A stretch of DNA of 64,000 bases from UBA7359 sp041689615 (GTDB lineage Bacteria; Pseudomonadota; Gammaproteobacteria; Eutrophobiales; Eutrophobiaceae): assembly GCA_041689615.1 (NCBI GenBank), contig JBDNFW010000026.1:62001-126000 (forward strand), read 5' to 3'. Each line of letters opens with the position of its first letter. The stretch's first letter is position 1. Below are positions 44,221 through 54,140 of this stretch, piece by piece. The notes beneath the pieces are model-generated. The model saw only the letters and a program-made list of their open reading frames with translations. It searched no databases and was not told where the DNA came from. Both the position numbers and the translations under genes were made by a program.

Positions 44221-45912
44221 ATGACCACTTTTATACATAAATTAATTAAAAAAAGAGAACTTATTGTTCTCGTAATGATGTTAGAAATGCTGCACCTGTC
44301 AATCTGGATTGATTTTGGCAGCATCGTTTCGCGTTTATTTATGCTGAGTCATCTTGGTCTTTTTTTACTATGGCAGCCTGTGTGGCGTGGCGATGAAAAA
44401 CTTAGTACTGAAAACACCATCCTTTTTATTGTTTTTACTCTTGCTCTAACTATTTGGTTAAATCTTTGGTTACTCTTTGCCTGGTTAATTCTATTAATTG
44501 GCTTTATCAGCGGTCGCGTTACTTTAGACAATAATGAAAGAACCATTTATGTCTTTGCTTTGGGATTTCTTGTAATAGAATTGCTCTTCGCCTGTGTGCC
44601 CGAATTGGCAAATGTTAATATTGAAAACAAGCGATTCTTTTATCTTTTACTTCCTGTTCTTCCACTATTAATGCTTGTTTTTCCAAGCACAAAATCAGAA
44701 CACCAAGTTCGTATGGTAGATTTCATCCACACGATAACAGCGTCCATGCTTACAAGTTTGGTTGCTCTGGGAAGTTTGTTAATCATGTTTATCAATGAAA
44801 CATCCTATTTTACTGCATTGACTCAAACTTCGGTTGCTATTGGTGGATTTATCATATGCATAAGCTGGTTAATAACATCGCAGTCTCGTTTCAGTGGTGT
44901 TACTCAATTATGGTCTAGCTACATGCTGAACATAGGAACGCCTCTTGAACAATGGTTAACTGAATTATCACGCTTTTCTCAACAACAAAATAAACCAGAA
45001 GAATTTTTAAAAATTGCTATTAATGAATTACTAACATTAACATGGATCAATGGAATCAGGTGGGCAAGCATTGACTCAAAAGGAGAAATCGGAAAAATTA
45101 CCAAACATAGTACACAGTTTAATACTAATAACCTTACCATAGATATTTATACTAATAACTTAATGGGGGGTACGTTATATGCACATTGCAACTTACTCGT
45201 ACAGTTAGTTGAAAATTTTTATATCGCCAAGCTTAGAGAGAAAACACTAACACAGCAAACCCATCTAAAAGCAATTTATGAAACTGGGGCGCGAATAACA
45301 CACGACATTAAGAACCTACTACAGTCGCTGCAAGCCATTACCAGTATTATTACGCATGACTCCAGTGGTTCCAGTCTTGAAGTATCACAACAAGTCTTAA
45401 AAAGACAATTACCAAATTTAACTCAACGATTGCAACTGGCATTAGATAAATTACAAACGCCTGAAGATTATGATATAGAAGAAATTTATCTTAAAGACTG
45501 GTGGGCTGATATTAAGAAAAGAAATTCACATAATAAAAAAATAGTACTCCAACAAGAAATTCACACTGACCCAACTATCCCTGTCGATTTATTTGATAGC
45601 GTCGTTGATAATTTACTTGAGAACATTCAGGCCAAGCAAATGAACGAACCAGAAATTGATATCACAATCACCCTTGTTTGTAATGAAAATATGATCAGTG
45701 TCACTGTTTGTGACTCAGGCAACATGATTCCAGAAAATATTTCCAGAGAGTTATTATCAAGTGTTATTAGATCCGATAATGGATTAGGTATCGGTTTATA
45801 TCAGGCAAGTAAGCATGCTGGAAAATTTGGTTACGATTTAAAATTGGTTAATAACCAACACGGGAGAGTTTGTTTCGAATTAACTTCACAACAATATAAT
45901 GAGAATGACTAA
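44221..45912 (+). CDS. Membrane sensor histidine kinase of the pilus locus
   Basis: A 563-residue kinase. About eight membrane helices occupy residues 12-225. A GAF-like stretch follows (LKIAINELLTLTWINGIRWASI). The kinase core has the H-box GARITHDIKNLLQSLQ with the phospho-accepting His, the N-box VVDNLLENIQAKQ and the G-box GLGIGLYQASKHAG. No receiver is fused. The likely partner is the sigma-54-type response regulator at 59118. It is encoded on the opposite strand to the pilus operon and overlaps its last gene by 4 bases at the 3' end. Confidence 0.88.
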   Translation: MTTFIHKLIKKRELIVLVMMLEMLHLSIWIDFGSIVSRLFMLSHLGLFLLWQPVWRGDEKLSTENTILFIVFTLALTIWLNLWLLFAWLILLIGFISGRVTLDNNERTIYVFALGFLVIELLFACVPELANVNIENKRFFYLLLPVLPLLMLVFPSTKSEHQVRMVDFIHTITASMLTSLVALGSLLIMFINETSYFTALTQTSVAIGGFIICISWLITSQSRFSGVTQLWSSYMLNIGTPLEQWLTELSRFSQQQNKPEEFLKIAINELLTLTWINGIRWASIDSKGEIGKITKHSTQFNTNNLTIDIYTNNLMGGTLYAHCNLLVQLVENFYIAKLREKTLTQQTHLKAIYETGARITHDIKNLLQSLQAITSIITHDSSGSSLEVSQQVLKRQLPNLTQRLQLALDKLQTPEDYDIEEIYLKDWWADIKKRNSHNKKIVLQQEIHTDPTIPVDLFDSVVDNLLENIQAKQMNEPEIDITITLVCNENMISVTVCDSGNMIPENISRELLSSVIRSDNGLGIGLYQASKHAGKFGYDLKLVNNQHGRVCFELTSQQYNEND

Positions 45913-46700
45913 GGTAATACTTCTGCCTTAACCATTCTATTCATCAATATATTCGGTGAAATCCACATTACAATATCATCAAACTCACAAAGCACATTAG
46001 ACTCATCAGCATCATCCGTACAACCTGCCGCACCTTCAGAAAAGCTGCGCGAATAAAAATTATTATTTGTATTCGCATCATCATTTTCAGCTTCATCAGT
46101 AAGCGGCGTAGTTGCTGTCAATACCGTATTATTAATCGTTGTCGCACCTAAACTATTTCTTCCGTGTGAAACAATAACTGCGGGAACTAAAGTTGCGGCT
46201 GTGAATGGTGTCTTAGACTCAATAGCACCACCATTATTAGCATCTCCCCGGCTTAATATAGTTATACCCCCCAATGTCTGACATAAATCAAAGTCTCCAG
46301 CAGCCCCAGCATCATTAGAGCAAATACCATTATCAAAGGTCGTAAATGCAGGAGTATTTACATGATATTTAAATCGATTTCCCCAAACATCGCCTTGAAT
46401 GCTTAATCCCAAGGTCTGCCACGGCAACCAACCATCTCCTGTTGCTGCCGTACATGTTCCCGATGTTGTTGGATCAGAAACACCATCACCATTGGTATCT
46501 GGACATGGTAAATATCTATTAATAACAGCGAACCCATATAAGGATTCCATAATGTCATTCATCGTATCTATAGTTTGTTGTCGTTCCTGTGACTCTATCT
46601 GCGTACCAACCGGTCCTAATAATCCGACCATAAGTAAACTAATAATGAATAGAACGACAGAAAGTTCTATTAAGGTAAAACCATGTATTTTTTTATTCAT
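45909..46700 (-). CDS. Minor pilin-like protein with class III leader
   Basis: A 263-residue prepilin with leader MNKKIHG and the cleavage/helix segment GFTLIELSVVLFIISLLMVG (Glu at +5). The globular part has YLPCPDTNGDG, an Asp-rich loop that resembles a calcium-binding turn, and several cysteines. It is the last gene of the pilus operon and starts at the base following the stop of the preceding gene. It is probably a minor or initiator pseudopilin of the msh type (MshD/O position). Confidence 0.85.
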   Translation of the reverse strand: MNKKIHGFTLIELSVVLFIISLLMVGLLGPVGTQIESQERQQTIDTMNDIMESLYGFAVINRYLPCPDTNGDGVSDPTTSGTCTAATGDGWLPWQTLGLSIQGDVWGNRFKYHVNTPAFTTFDNGICSNDAGAAGDFDLCQTLGGITILSRGDANNGGAIESKTPFTAATLVPAVIVSHGRNSLGATTINNTVLTATTPLTDEAENDDANTNNNFYSRSFSEGAAGCTDDADESNVLCEFDDIVMWISPNILMNRMVKAEVLP

Positions 46701-48512
46701 TTATGGTCCCGTTGAAATTACACGTGTTTGGTCATTATATATATTCGTAGGGGTATTTTTTAAAAAAGTATCATCAAGATTAGTATTCTCAATATTATCA
46801 AAATAATCCGTTAATAAACCGCTAGGTCTTGCTGCATTAAGATCACCACCAGCAGATAATACGTTAGCGCGGACATTATTTATTAACGTACCATTTCTAT
46901 TCACTGTAAGACATGCTGTGACAAGAGACAGACAATCTTGTCCTGCCGCAGTATCTCCTGGCAAGGGCTCACCTGATGCATAAGCGACATAAATCAAATT
47001 CTGCCAATCATTAGCAACAAACCATTCAGGTAATTCACTATCATCAATATCCAAGTCATATTGAATTCCTGTAGCTCTGAAACTACCTGTAGTACCCGCT
47101 ACGAAGTTTATAGAGCCTCCACCTATCGTGCTTATTATTGGAGTTAAACAATCTCCAGGAGTACCTCCTGTATAAACGTCTCGAACCTCGACTGCATTAT
47201 TCTGGACAGGAAGATCATTTAAACTGACATCGCGTGTTCTTGTAACGAGGTTTGTTGGATTATTGACGCTTGCAGTTCCTAAGTATTCTGGAATGTTAAC
47301 ATTGTAATTTCTGGTACAAGTAGCGTTTCCACATCCTTGATCACAAACTACAGTTGACATCAATACCCAACCAGCGGTGGCACAATCGACTGTATCTTTA
47401 TTTGTCCAAGTGCAATCAACTGGTGGCGTTGTTACCTGTGTTATTTGAGGATATAAAGGATCAATACAATCGACATTTCTTAGACAATCTGCCGGTAATG
47501 TACCCCATGGAAAATTGCTAGTCGTCGCTGTGCCAGGGTCGGTATGCCATATCCATCCAACCGCTGATTGAAAAGGGTTTCTTCCAACAATATTCGAACC
47601 TGCACCCACTTCGACAGAATCTGGATCATTCGACCAATGGTAGGGTAAATGTCCCTGCACTGTATTTAATGTGCCTCTGAATGTTGACACAGATGGATCT
47701 GCAAAAGGACTTAACCACGGATAAGCTGCATATGTAGCTTGATAATCATTTATAGTATTTTGTACGTCAGTGAGTACTCTTTTCTCAACCAAAGTCATTA
47801 ATTCCAGGCGAGTAATAGTTACAAGTTTGTCATTAAAAATATTTGAATCCCCAGTTGCATCTCTGGTGACAAAGTTTGCATCAAGATCATTATTGTCGGC
47901 TTCAAGATAATTACTTATTTCAACAGTTATATCTGTTATGGAAGGATCTCTATTTTGACCGATGACTGGTTCGCCAGGTGCAAGAATAATCGCGACGATA
48001 TCATCAATATCACCATCCGCCACAACATCAATAACACCATTAATATTTACATCTATATTAAGTTGACCAGGTGTATCACTATTTAATGGTTGTAATCCAG
48101 CAAAATTTCGAAAATTATCTGAAAGTACATACCATAATTTTTGTCCGCTAGCGTCCTTTAGTTCACTTACATTTAATGTTTCATTTGGAAACCTTCCGAT
48201 TGTTCGATTGGTAGGACCAGCCAATGCACATCCACCTTCTGCATCACCATCATTATCAAGATCCGGGCAAGGCAAATATCCAGGACTTGCATTAGCATTG
48301 ATTTTATCTGGATAGGTTATCGCATACCCCATTAGTACTTGCTTTGCTTCTGCTAAAACTCTACTTGTTACTAAATCTCTTGTGTATGGTTTTCTTGCAT
48401 TGTTTAATTTACTTACCAAAGCATAAGATACAGCAGAAACAAGAAGCAACATAAAAATCAACATCGCGGCACCATGCTGTGATTTATATTTGACTGTAAA
48501 ACTTAAGGTCAT
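46701..48512 (-). CDS. Large prepilin-like or PilX-type protein
   Basis: A 603-residue protein with an N-terminal basic leader and hydrophobic helix HGAAMLIFMLLLVSAVSYALV, a pilin/PilX-like beginning without the canonical E5 spacing. It carries GYLPCPDLDNDGDAEGGC, closely matching the YLPCPD-DGDG of the neighbouring pilin, and many Cys, Asp and Asn in a large extracellular-type domain. This suggests a tip or adhesin subunit (inference). Gene order is mshK, then this gene, then the minor pilin. MshQ is a possible analogue, but I cannot confirm it. Confidence 0.75.
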   Translation of the reverse strand: MTLSFTVKYKSQHGAAMLIFMLLLVSAVSYALVSKLNNARKPYTRDLVTSRVLAEAKQVLMGYAITYPDKINANASPGYLPCPDLDNDGDAEGGCALAGPTNRTIGRFPNETLNVSELKDASGQKLWYVLSDNFRNFAGLQPLNSDTPGQLNIDVNINGVIDVVADGDIDDIVAIILAPGEPVIGQNRDPSITDITVEISNYLEADNNDLDANFVTRDATGDSNIFNDKLVTITRLELMTLVEKRVLTDVQNTINDYQATYAAYPWLSPFADPSVSTFRGTLNTVQGHLPYHWSNDPDSVEVGAGSNIVGRNPFQSAVGWIWHTDPGTATTSNFPWGTLPADCLRNVDCIDPLYPQITQVTTPPVDCTWTNKDTVDCATAGWVLMSTVVCDQGCGNATCTRNYNVNIPEYLGTASVNNPTNLVTRTRDVSLNDLPVQNNAVEVRDVYTGGTPGDCLTPIISTIGGGSINFVAGTTGSFRATGIQYDLDIDDSELPEWFVANDWQNLIYVAYASGEPLPGDTAAGQDCLSLVTACLTVNRNGTLINNVRANVLSAGGDLNAARPSGLLTDYFDNIENTNLDDTFLKNTPTNIYNDQTRVISTGP

Positions 48513-48524
48513 GACCTTTTAAAT

Positions 48525-49034
48525 TTACAGGCTACCTTTGAGGTCTACTGTATCAACGATATCCGTTTCTATAGGTGCAGGATTAACGATATCCCTTTCT
48601 ATTGGTTCAGGAGTAAAGGCTTCTCCAACTCTTAGTTCAACTTTGGTGCTATCATCAGGCATAATAATAGTAACTTGATCAGATTTAATTTTGTTATCCG
48701 GCACTTGAATAAACTGTGAATCCAAATCTCCTTCAAAAGTATTACTATCATTAACCCATGCCGTATTTTTTCCATCACTACGGTGAACAAGTCCTCTTAA
48801 AGTGATTGAATCACGAATCACTGTCTCTTTTTTAATGAGTTCAGGTTCTTCCACATTTTTGACTTCTTCTATTACAACTTTTTTGGGTTCTTTCTTTATC
48901 AACCTTATTTTTTCCAGCTTTAGTCTTTCTTCAGCTGAAGTAAATAGCCTACCCAAGTTATCTGCATAAACTGGCTGTATAAAAATATAACTACAGATAA
49001 CCAAGAATAATTGGCGCTGACAATAAATTTTCAT
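48525..49034 (-). CDS. mshK: MshK/PilP-like periplasmic protein
   Basis: A 169-residue protein with signal peptide (MKIYCQRQLFLVICSYIFIQ) and a middle resembling a PilP/GspC-type beta domain (SITLRGLVHRSDGKNTAWVND). The start overlaps the preceding gene by 4 bases. Such proteins link the inner-membrane alignment complex to the secretin. The tail has a short internal repeat (PEPIERDIV / PAPIETDIV). The symbol follows from operon position; sequence support is moderate. Confidence 0.65.
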   Translation of the reverse strand: MKIYCQRQLFLVICSYIFIQPVYADNLGRLFTSAEERLKLEKIRLIKKEPKKVVIEEVKNVEEPELIKKETVIRDSITLRGLVHRSDGKNTAWVNDSNTFEGDLDSQFIQVPDNKIKSDQVTIIMPDDSTKVELRVGEAFTPEPIERDIVNPAPIETDIVDTVDLKGSL

Positions 49035-49657
49035 CCTATCTTAATCTCCTGACCGCCAACTAGATTTATAGTTATCCAATGCAATAAACAGGATGCAGAA
49101 ATATTCGCATGATCTTTTTCAAATTGAATTTTATTGCCATTCATTCTGAAAGTGCATTCGGACAATGTATAGATTCCTTCTGCAGACTGATTTAGATAAT
49201 CGAGCAATTTAAATAAATCTCCTTCATGCAACAAGCCTAAATTAAGCTCCATACTGCTACGATAAAGCGTATAACCGCTATAGTTGATGCTGTACTCGGG
49301 GATATGTTCTTCTTGAGAATTTATCGAATATGTTAATAAAGGCAGTTTGACATTTTCTCCCGCTTGTCTTAACGCTTCTATCCAATTCAATCTTTTTTCA
49401 TGACCTATAATGCCTTGATTATATAACTTAACAAATTGTGGATAGTAATTATGCAGCAATTTTTCTTCCTGATCTACGTCCAGGTATCGTCGACTGATAG
49501 ACTGAAAAATACTCTTATTATTAATATATTCTTTATTTAAGTTGCTATTAAAATAATAACTTGAACCTATTAGGGTACTCGCAATAACAAGACAGACACA
49601 AAATATAATGAGTGGGCCTTTCAAGATACTCCAGTCTATTTCATTTTTCTTTTCCAT
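49031..49657 (-). CDS. mshJ: MshJ/PilO-like inner-membrane protein
   Basis: A 208-residue protein with one membrane helix at about residues 13-33 (GPLIIFCVCLVIASTLIG) and a periplasmic part that includes a coiled-coil and a ferredoxin-like end, as in PilO/GspM. I start at the ATG at 49655-49657, which overlaps the mshI stop by one base. Neighbours are mshI and mshK. Confidence 0.7.
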   Translation of the reverse strand: MEKKNEIDWSILKGPLIIFCVCLVIASTLIGSSYYFNSNLNKEYINNKSIFQSISRRYLDVDQEEKLLHNYYPQFVKLYNQGIIGHEKRLNWIEALRQAGENVKLPLLTYSINSQEEHIPEYSINYSGYTLYRSSMELNLGLLHEGDLFKLLDYLNQSAEGIYTLSECTFRMNGNKIQFEKDHANISASCLLHWITINLVGGQEIKIG

Positions 49658-51243
49658 CAATTCACTCCGACCACGGCTCTTAACGAAAACAAAGCTGTTT
49701 TGCCTTTAGACCGGGTATTTCCTTGTAAAGTAGCCTTTGAACTTATATCAAGAGGAAATGATTCAATACTAACTGAGTATGCTGAATCAAAACCGCTAAG
49801 TGTCTCAGCAAACTCATTCACCATGGCTATTGCTTCACGATAATTGCCATCAAATGGTTCGATGTGTGCGCTTAGATTAGATATCTGATAATACTTCACT
49901 TGATTAATATCATTCACTATATCTACCGGCAAATTATCGCTATTGTCTTCTACTGCAGTGCCTTTATTCGGATCAAGACTAAAAATCCAATCTATATCAT
50001 CCAATTTTATTTTCGGATATTGTTCCAAGCCCTTACCCAAAAAACTCAACATCTCATGGGGAGTCGATTTATATTCTTCCAATGTTGCTACAGCATCAAC
50101 TGCCACTTTAATCTGTGCTGGCTCGACCGGAGTTTTTGGCAAGCGTTCTCTGGCAAGATCGTATCGAACCTGGTAGAAGTCAGCCTTATTTTTCGATGAC
50201 TCACTCTCCTGCTTATATGTCAGTCCACCCATAAAATTCAAACCGCTATATATAACACTAACAAATAATAATGTGGCACTGGCAACATTCATAGCATGCC
50301 GCATATTACGCATTTTTAAGTAACGCATCTCACTAGAAGAAGCGTAGCAATTTTTAACCTGATCTTTCAATAGGTGGCAAAGCAGTAATTGATCGCTGAA
50401 TGGAACCGTTTGCACAGCACTTTTTTGAATAGACTCTAGTAATTTATTTACATCGTAATAATGCCGCTTTAGCATTCGTGCTGAAACTTTTCTTTTTTCT
50501 AATTCATCCAAAGTTGTTTTATCAGCTATCACGTATACATCTAAAGAAGTGTCATTCGGTATTAAGCGCAGACTGTTAAGATAACGCTGAATTTTTTCAA
50601 CCTCGGATTCGATTCTTGGTGCGTACGACTCGGTTCCGAAACGCGGTAATTTTGAAAGACGACTGATCTTTAATTCTTTCTTATGAAAAAAAGTCTGCCT
50701 CAACCCACTGATACTCTGCATCGTTACAATCAATGCGTGATCCGAAATATCCGGTAAGGTTTTAATATAGGATTGGAGTAACAAAGGAACAGAAAGCATG
50801 CCCTTTAATGGCACTTTATATTTATCGAGTAACTCTATCCAGGGTTCTACTATGTCCTGTTTAGTTAACGCAACGAACAATAAACGATCATCGCGACGCC
50901 CTTCTACTTCACGACCTTGACTTTGCACATAGACATAATCAGCATCTCGGAACAAGCGAGATTGTTTACGCTCAATCAATGCTGTTCTATCTGAACCAAA
51001 AACATGAGGGATAGTATCTTGCCGAAACTCTTCTTCAATGACGTCAACTAAAATAGTCATTGGTGTATTTTCAGTCTCTTTCAAGTACCGTTCAAAATTG
51101 TTACGCCCAGCATCATCGATATCAAACATGTATGAACTACCAAGCTCGCCTTTATCCCAGTGGTACACGGATACCTTATCAGCACTAATAAAGAGTGCGC
51201 GTCTGTTAAAAAAATCAGATTTTGACTTTTGTAATGAGATCAT
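49657..51243 (-). CDS. mshI: MshI/PilM-PilN-like protein
   Basis: A 528-residue protein. The N-terminal two thirds are an actin-like PilM/GspL-type cytoplasmic domain (RRALFISADKVSVYHW, ALIERKQSRLFRDADYVYV). One membrane helix lies at about 315-335 (VASATLLFVSVIYSGL), and a periplasmic PilN-like domain follows. It probably scaffolds the motor to the inner membrane. It overlaps mshG by 29 bases. The name follows from the MSHA operon order. Confidence 0.75.
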   Translation of the reverse strand: MISLQKSKSDFFNRRALFISADKVSVYHWDKGELGSSYMFDIDDAGRNNFERYLKETENTPMTILVDVIEEEFRQDTIPHVFGSDRTALIERKQSRLFRDADYVYVQSQGREVEGRRDDRLLFVALTKQDIVEPWIELLDKYKVPLKGMLSVPLLLQSYIKTLPDISDHALIVTMQSISGLRQTFFHKKELKISRLSKLPRFGTESYAPRIESEVEKIQRYLNSLRLIPNDTSLDVYVIADKTTLDELEKRKVSARMLKRHYYDVNKLLESIQKSAVQTVPFSDQLLLCHLLKDQVKNCYASSSEMRYLKMRNMRHAMNVASATLLFVSVIYSGLNFMGGLTYKQESESSKNKADFYQVRYDLARERLPKTPVEPAQIKVAVDAVATLEEYKSTPHEMLSFLGKGLEQYPKIKLDDIDWIFSLDPNKGTAVEDNSDNLPVDIVNDINQVKYYQISNLSAHIEPFDGNYREAIAMVNEFAETLSGFDSAYSVSIESFPLDISSKATLQGNTRSKGKTALFSLRAVVGVN

Positions 51244-52420
51244 AAATAGGTCCTAAAACTGAAAACATAACCCAGGCAATAATACTACCCAGAACAATAG
51301 TCATCGCCGGCTCAATCATCGACTGAAGTCTTTCAATAGATTCTTTAACATCACGTGTATAAAAATAACTAATATTCGATAAGGCATTCTCCAATGCACC
51401 TGTACTTTCGCCAACACGAATCATACGTAGTACAAGTGGAGGGAATATGCCTACTTGAGAAAAACTATCACTTAATGTCGTGCCATCAGAAATTTTCTGT
51501 CCAACCTGATGCATAGCAAGTGCAATTGATTTATTACCAGCAATCTCTTCCCCTGTTCTTATGCAATCGATAATGGTAATTCCAGATGAATACATAATGG
51601 CAAAGAAACTACAAAGCCGCGTTAATATAATTTTTTTAAGTATTGGACCAATTACCGGAATTTTTAACTTCAGTTCATCATATTTTAAATGGAATGCTGG
51701 ACTTGTTTTAATACCAATATAAATACCCAAAATAATAACGATGGGTATCAACAGTAAAATATACCAATAATTAACGAAGATATTTGATACGACAATAAGT
51801 ACTTTGGTATGAACAGGTAATTCTTGTCCCATTGTTTTAATAAAACGTAATAATTCAGGTACTAGATAAGTCATTAAAAAGAAGACCACTCCACCAACAA
51901 CTGTTCCGACAAACGCTGGATAAGTCAGTAATTTTTTTGTAAGCGCCGCTTGTTCATCTTGCCATTTAAGACTGATGCCAAGTTCTTCAAACACCTTACT
52001 AATCTGACCGGATTGTTCGCCTGCGCTAACCAGGTTAGTAAATATTTTTCCAAACACGTTTTCAAATTCTGCCATGGCCTGAGCTAAAGTTTTACCACCT
52101 TCAATAGCTTCGATCATTGCATTTGTCACTTCTGCCATTCTTGGATTATCGCTACTGTCTCTTAAATCCTGCAAACTCTCCAATACAGGCACGCCGGCAC
52201 GAGATGTTTGTTCAAAATGAAAACAGAACGTAATTAAATCGCGTCGCTTAATGCCTGAAGCTGAAAAACTTTTAACTCTCGATTTAACTTCTTTACAATT
52301 AACTAAATCAAGTTTTAGCTTATTAAGACGCATTTCCAGATCAGCAATATTAGCTGCATCAACCTGGCCATTATGGATACGACCACGTTTATCTATCGCC
52401 TTGTATTGATAAGCTTCCAT
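51215..52420 (-). CDS. mshG: Type IV pilus inner-membrane platform protein MshG
   Basis: A 401-residue PilC/GspF-family platform protein. It starts MEAYQYKAIDKRGRIHNGQVDA and has the two T2SSF repeats with GGKTLAQAMAEFENVFGKIF and DGTTLSDSFSQVGIFPPLVLRMIRVGE, and three membrane helices. It is the inner-membrane base on which the MshE motor acts. It begins 4 bp after the end of mshE. Confidence 0.92.
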   Translation of the reverse strand: MEAYQYKAIDKRGRIHNGQVDAANIADLEMRLNKLKLDLVNCKEVKSRVKSFSASGIKRRDLITFCFHFEQTSRAGVPVLESLQDLRDSSDNPRMAEVTNAMIEAIEGGKTLAQAMAEFENVFGKIFTNLVSAGEQSGQISKVFEELGISLKWQDEQAALTKKLLTYPAFVGTVVGGVVFFLMTYLVPELLRFIKTMGQELPVHTKVLIVVSNIFVNYWYILLLIPIVIILGIYIGIKTSPAFHLKYDELKLKIPVIGPILKKIILTRLCSFFAIMYSSGITIIDCIRTGEEIAGNKSIALAMHQVGQKISDGTTLSDSFSQVGIFPPLVLRMIRVGESTGALENALSNISYFYTRDVKESIERLQSMIEPAMTIVLGSIIAWVMFSVLGPIYDLITKVKI

Positions 52421-52424
52421 ATTT

Positions 52425-54140
52425 CTAGTGTGCTTTCAATCTGCCAGTTAAATCAACAACTCTGGACATCTCTTCAAGGCTGGTCAAACCTTCTAGTACC
52501 TGCCCTGCACCAACATCCGCCAAAGTTTTAAATCCTTTTGACAGTGCCATGCGTAATAAATCTCGTTGTGTTCCTTTGCGTGCAATTAATTCATCGATGT
52601 CAGTATCAAAATGTAATACTTCCTGAAGTGCAATTCGTCCTTTGTAGCCTTGATTTTCACAAACACTACAACCTTTGGCTTTATAAATTTCTTTTTGCTT
52701 ATCTGTTATTTTCAGATTGAGCAATCCTCGTTCCAGATCGCCTAATGCATACGGTTCTTTACAAGATTGACATAAACTTCGAATTAATCGCTGCGCAATA
52801 ATACCGATTATGTTGCCAGCAATAATATCCGGCTTAACGCCAATATCGAGTAAGCGTGGAATTGATCCCAGAGCCGAATTTGTATGTAGTGTTGAAAATA
52901 CCTGATGACCTGTCATTGCTGCACGAAAAGCCATACTAGCGGTATCTTCATCACGTATTTCACCAACTAGAATAATATCCGGGTCCTGGCGCATCAAAGA
53001 ACGAATACCACTGGCAAAATCAAGCCGAGTAGTATCACTCACCGATGTTTGCCTAACCATCGTCGTCGGATATTCAACCGGATCTTCCAGAGTCATAATA
53101 TTCACAGACTCTGTATTTAGATAATTCAATATCGAATATAAGGTTGTCGTTTTACCGCTACCGGTTGGCCCCGTAACAAGAATAATACCTTCTGGTCTAG
53201 CGACCATTAATTTAAGTGTGTTCTGCGCTTCTTCTTTTAAGCCAAGTTGATCAAAAGAAACAATGCCTTTTTGTCTATCCAAAACACGAAGAACAATATT
53301 CTCACCATGTACTGTTGGCAAAGTAGAAACGCGAAAATCAATCGGACGTCCTGATAAAGATAAGGAAATACGTCCGTCTTGCGGCGCTCTCGTTTCAGCA
53401 ATATCCATCCCTGACATAACTTTTACTCGTACAGCAATAGCTGACCAATAATTTTTATGCAGGCTGCGAACCTGCCTTAATACACCATCAATACGATATC
53501 GAAAACGCAGAAAACCTTCTTCAGGTTCAAAATGTATATTTGATGCATTTCGCTTAACCGCATCCGCAAGTAATGCATTCACTAATCGAACAACGGGTTG
53601 ACTATATTGATCAGACTCTGCGTCAAGACTCTGGTAGTCGATCTCACCTGTTTCTATTTCATGTAATATGCCATCAACAGAAAGTTCGAAGCCATAAAAT
53701 TGATCAATTGCCTTTTCAATTTCGGCTTCACCAGCCAGTACTGGAATTACTTCTGAGTTACCGCCAAGATGAGTGTTGATTTGATCCAGTGCTACAACGT
53801 TAAACGTATCCGCCATAGCAAGGGTAAGTATTCTTCGCTGACTATCGTAAGTTAGCGGGAGTACTCTTAATCTTCTAGCCATGTCCTTTGGAACCATACG
53901 TACCGCATCACCATCGGCAACGGCTGTGCGCAGATCGATACTCTCCTGGCCAATAACCCCACCAATAACATCACGAATAATTGATTCTGTAGCGAAACCA
54001 AGACGAACAAGAATTTTACCAAGATGTTCCTTACTGCGTTTTTGTTCAGTTAAAGCAATATTAATCTGATCAAGAGTAGTTACACCCTTACTAACCAGGA
54101 TTTCACCGAGTCGGAAATGTTTTTTATGGGCGACGGTCAC
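52425..54140 (-). CDS. mshE: Pilus assembly ATPase MshE with MshEN domain
   Basis: A 571-residue GspE/PilB-family motor. The N-terminal MshEN domain starts RLGEILVSKGVTTLDQINIA and repeats as HLGKILVRLGFATE, the Leu-Gly pattern known to bind cyclic di-GMP in Vibrio MshE. Walker A GPTGSGKTTT is near residues 323-332, followed by the Asp box and the Walker B-like RQDPDIILVGEIRDEDTA. Two CxxC pairs (CQSC and CSVC) form the zinc-binding element. The GTG start overlaps mshN by 4 bases. c-di-GMP control is inferred from the domain. Confidence 0.94.
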   Translation of the reverse strand: MTVAHKKHFRLGEILVSKGVTTLDQINIALTEQKRSKEHLGKILVRLGFATESIIRDVIGGVIGQESIDLRTAVADGDAVRMVPKDMARRLRVLPLTYDSQRRILTLAMADTFNVVALDQINTHLGGNSEVIPVLAGEAEIEKAIDQFYGFELSVDGILHEIETGEIDYQSLDAESDQYSQPVVRLVNALLADAVKRNASNIHFEPEEGFLRFRYRIDGVLRQVRSLHKNYWSAIAVRVKVMSGMDIAETRAPQDGRISLSLSGRPIDFRVSTLPTVHGENIVLRVLDRQKGIVSFDQLGLKEEAQNTLKLMVARPEGIILVTGPTGSGKTTTLYSILNYLNTESVNIMTLEDPVEYPTTMVRQTSVSDTTRLDFASGIRSLMRQDPDIILVGEIRDEDTASMAFRAAMTGHQVFSTLHTNSALGSIPRLLDIGVKPDIIAGNIIGIIAQRLIRSLCQSCKEPYALGDLERGLLNLKITDKQKEIYKAKGCSVCENQGYKGRIALQEVLHFDTDIDELIARKGTQRDLLRMALSKGFKTLADVGAGQVLEGLTSLEEMSRVVDLTGRLKAH

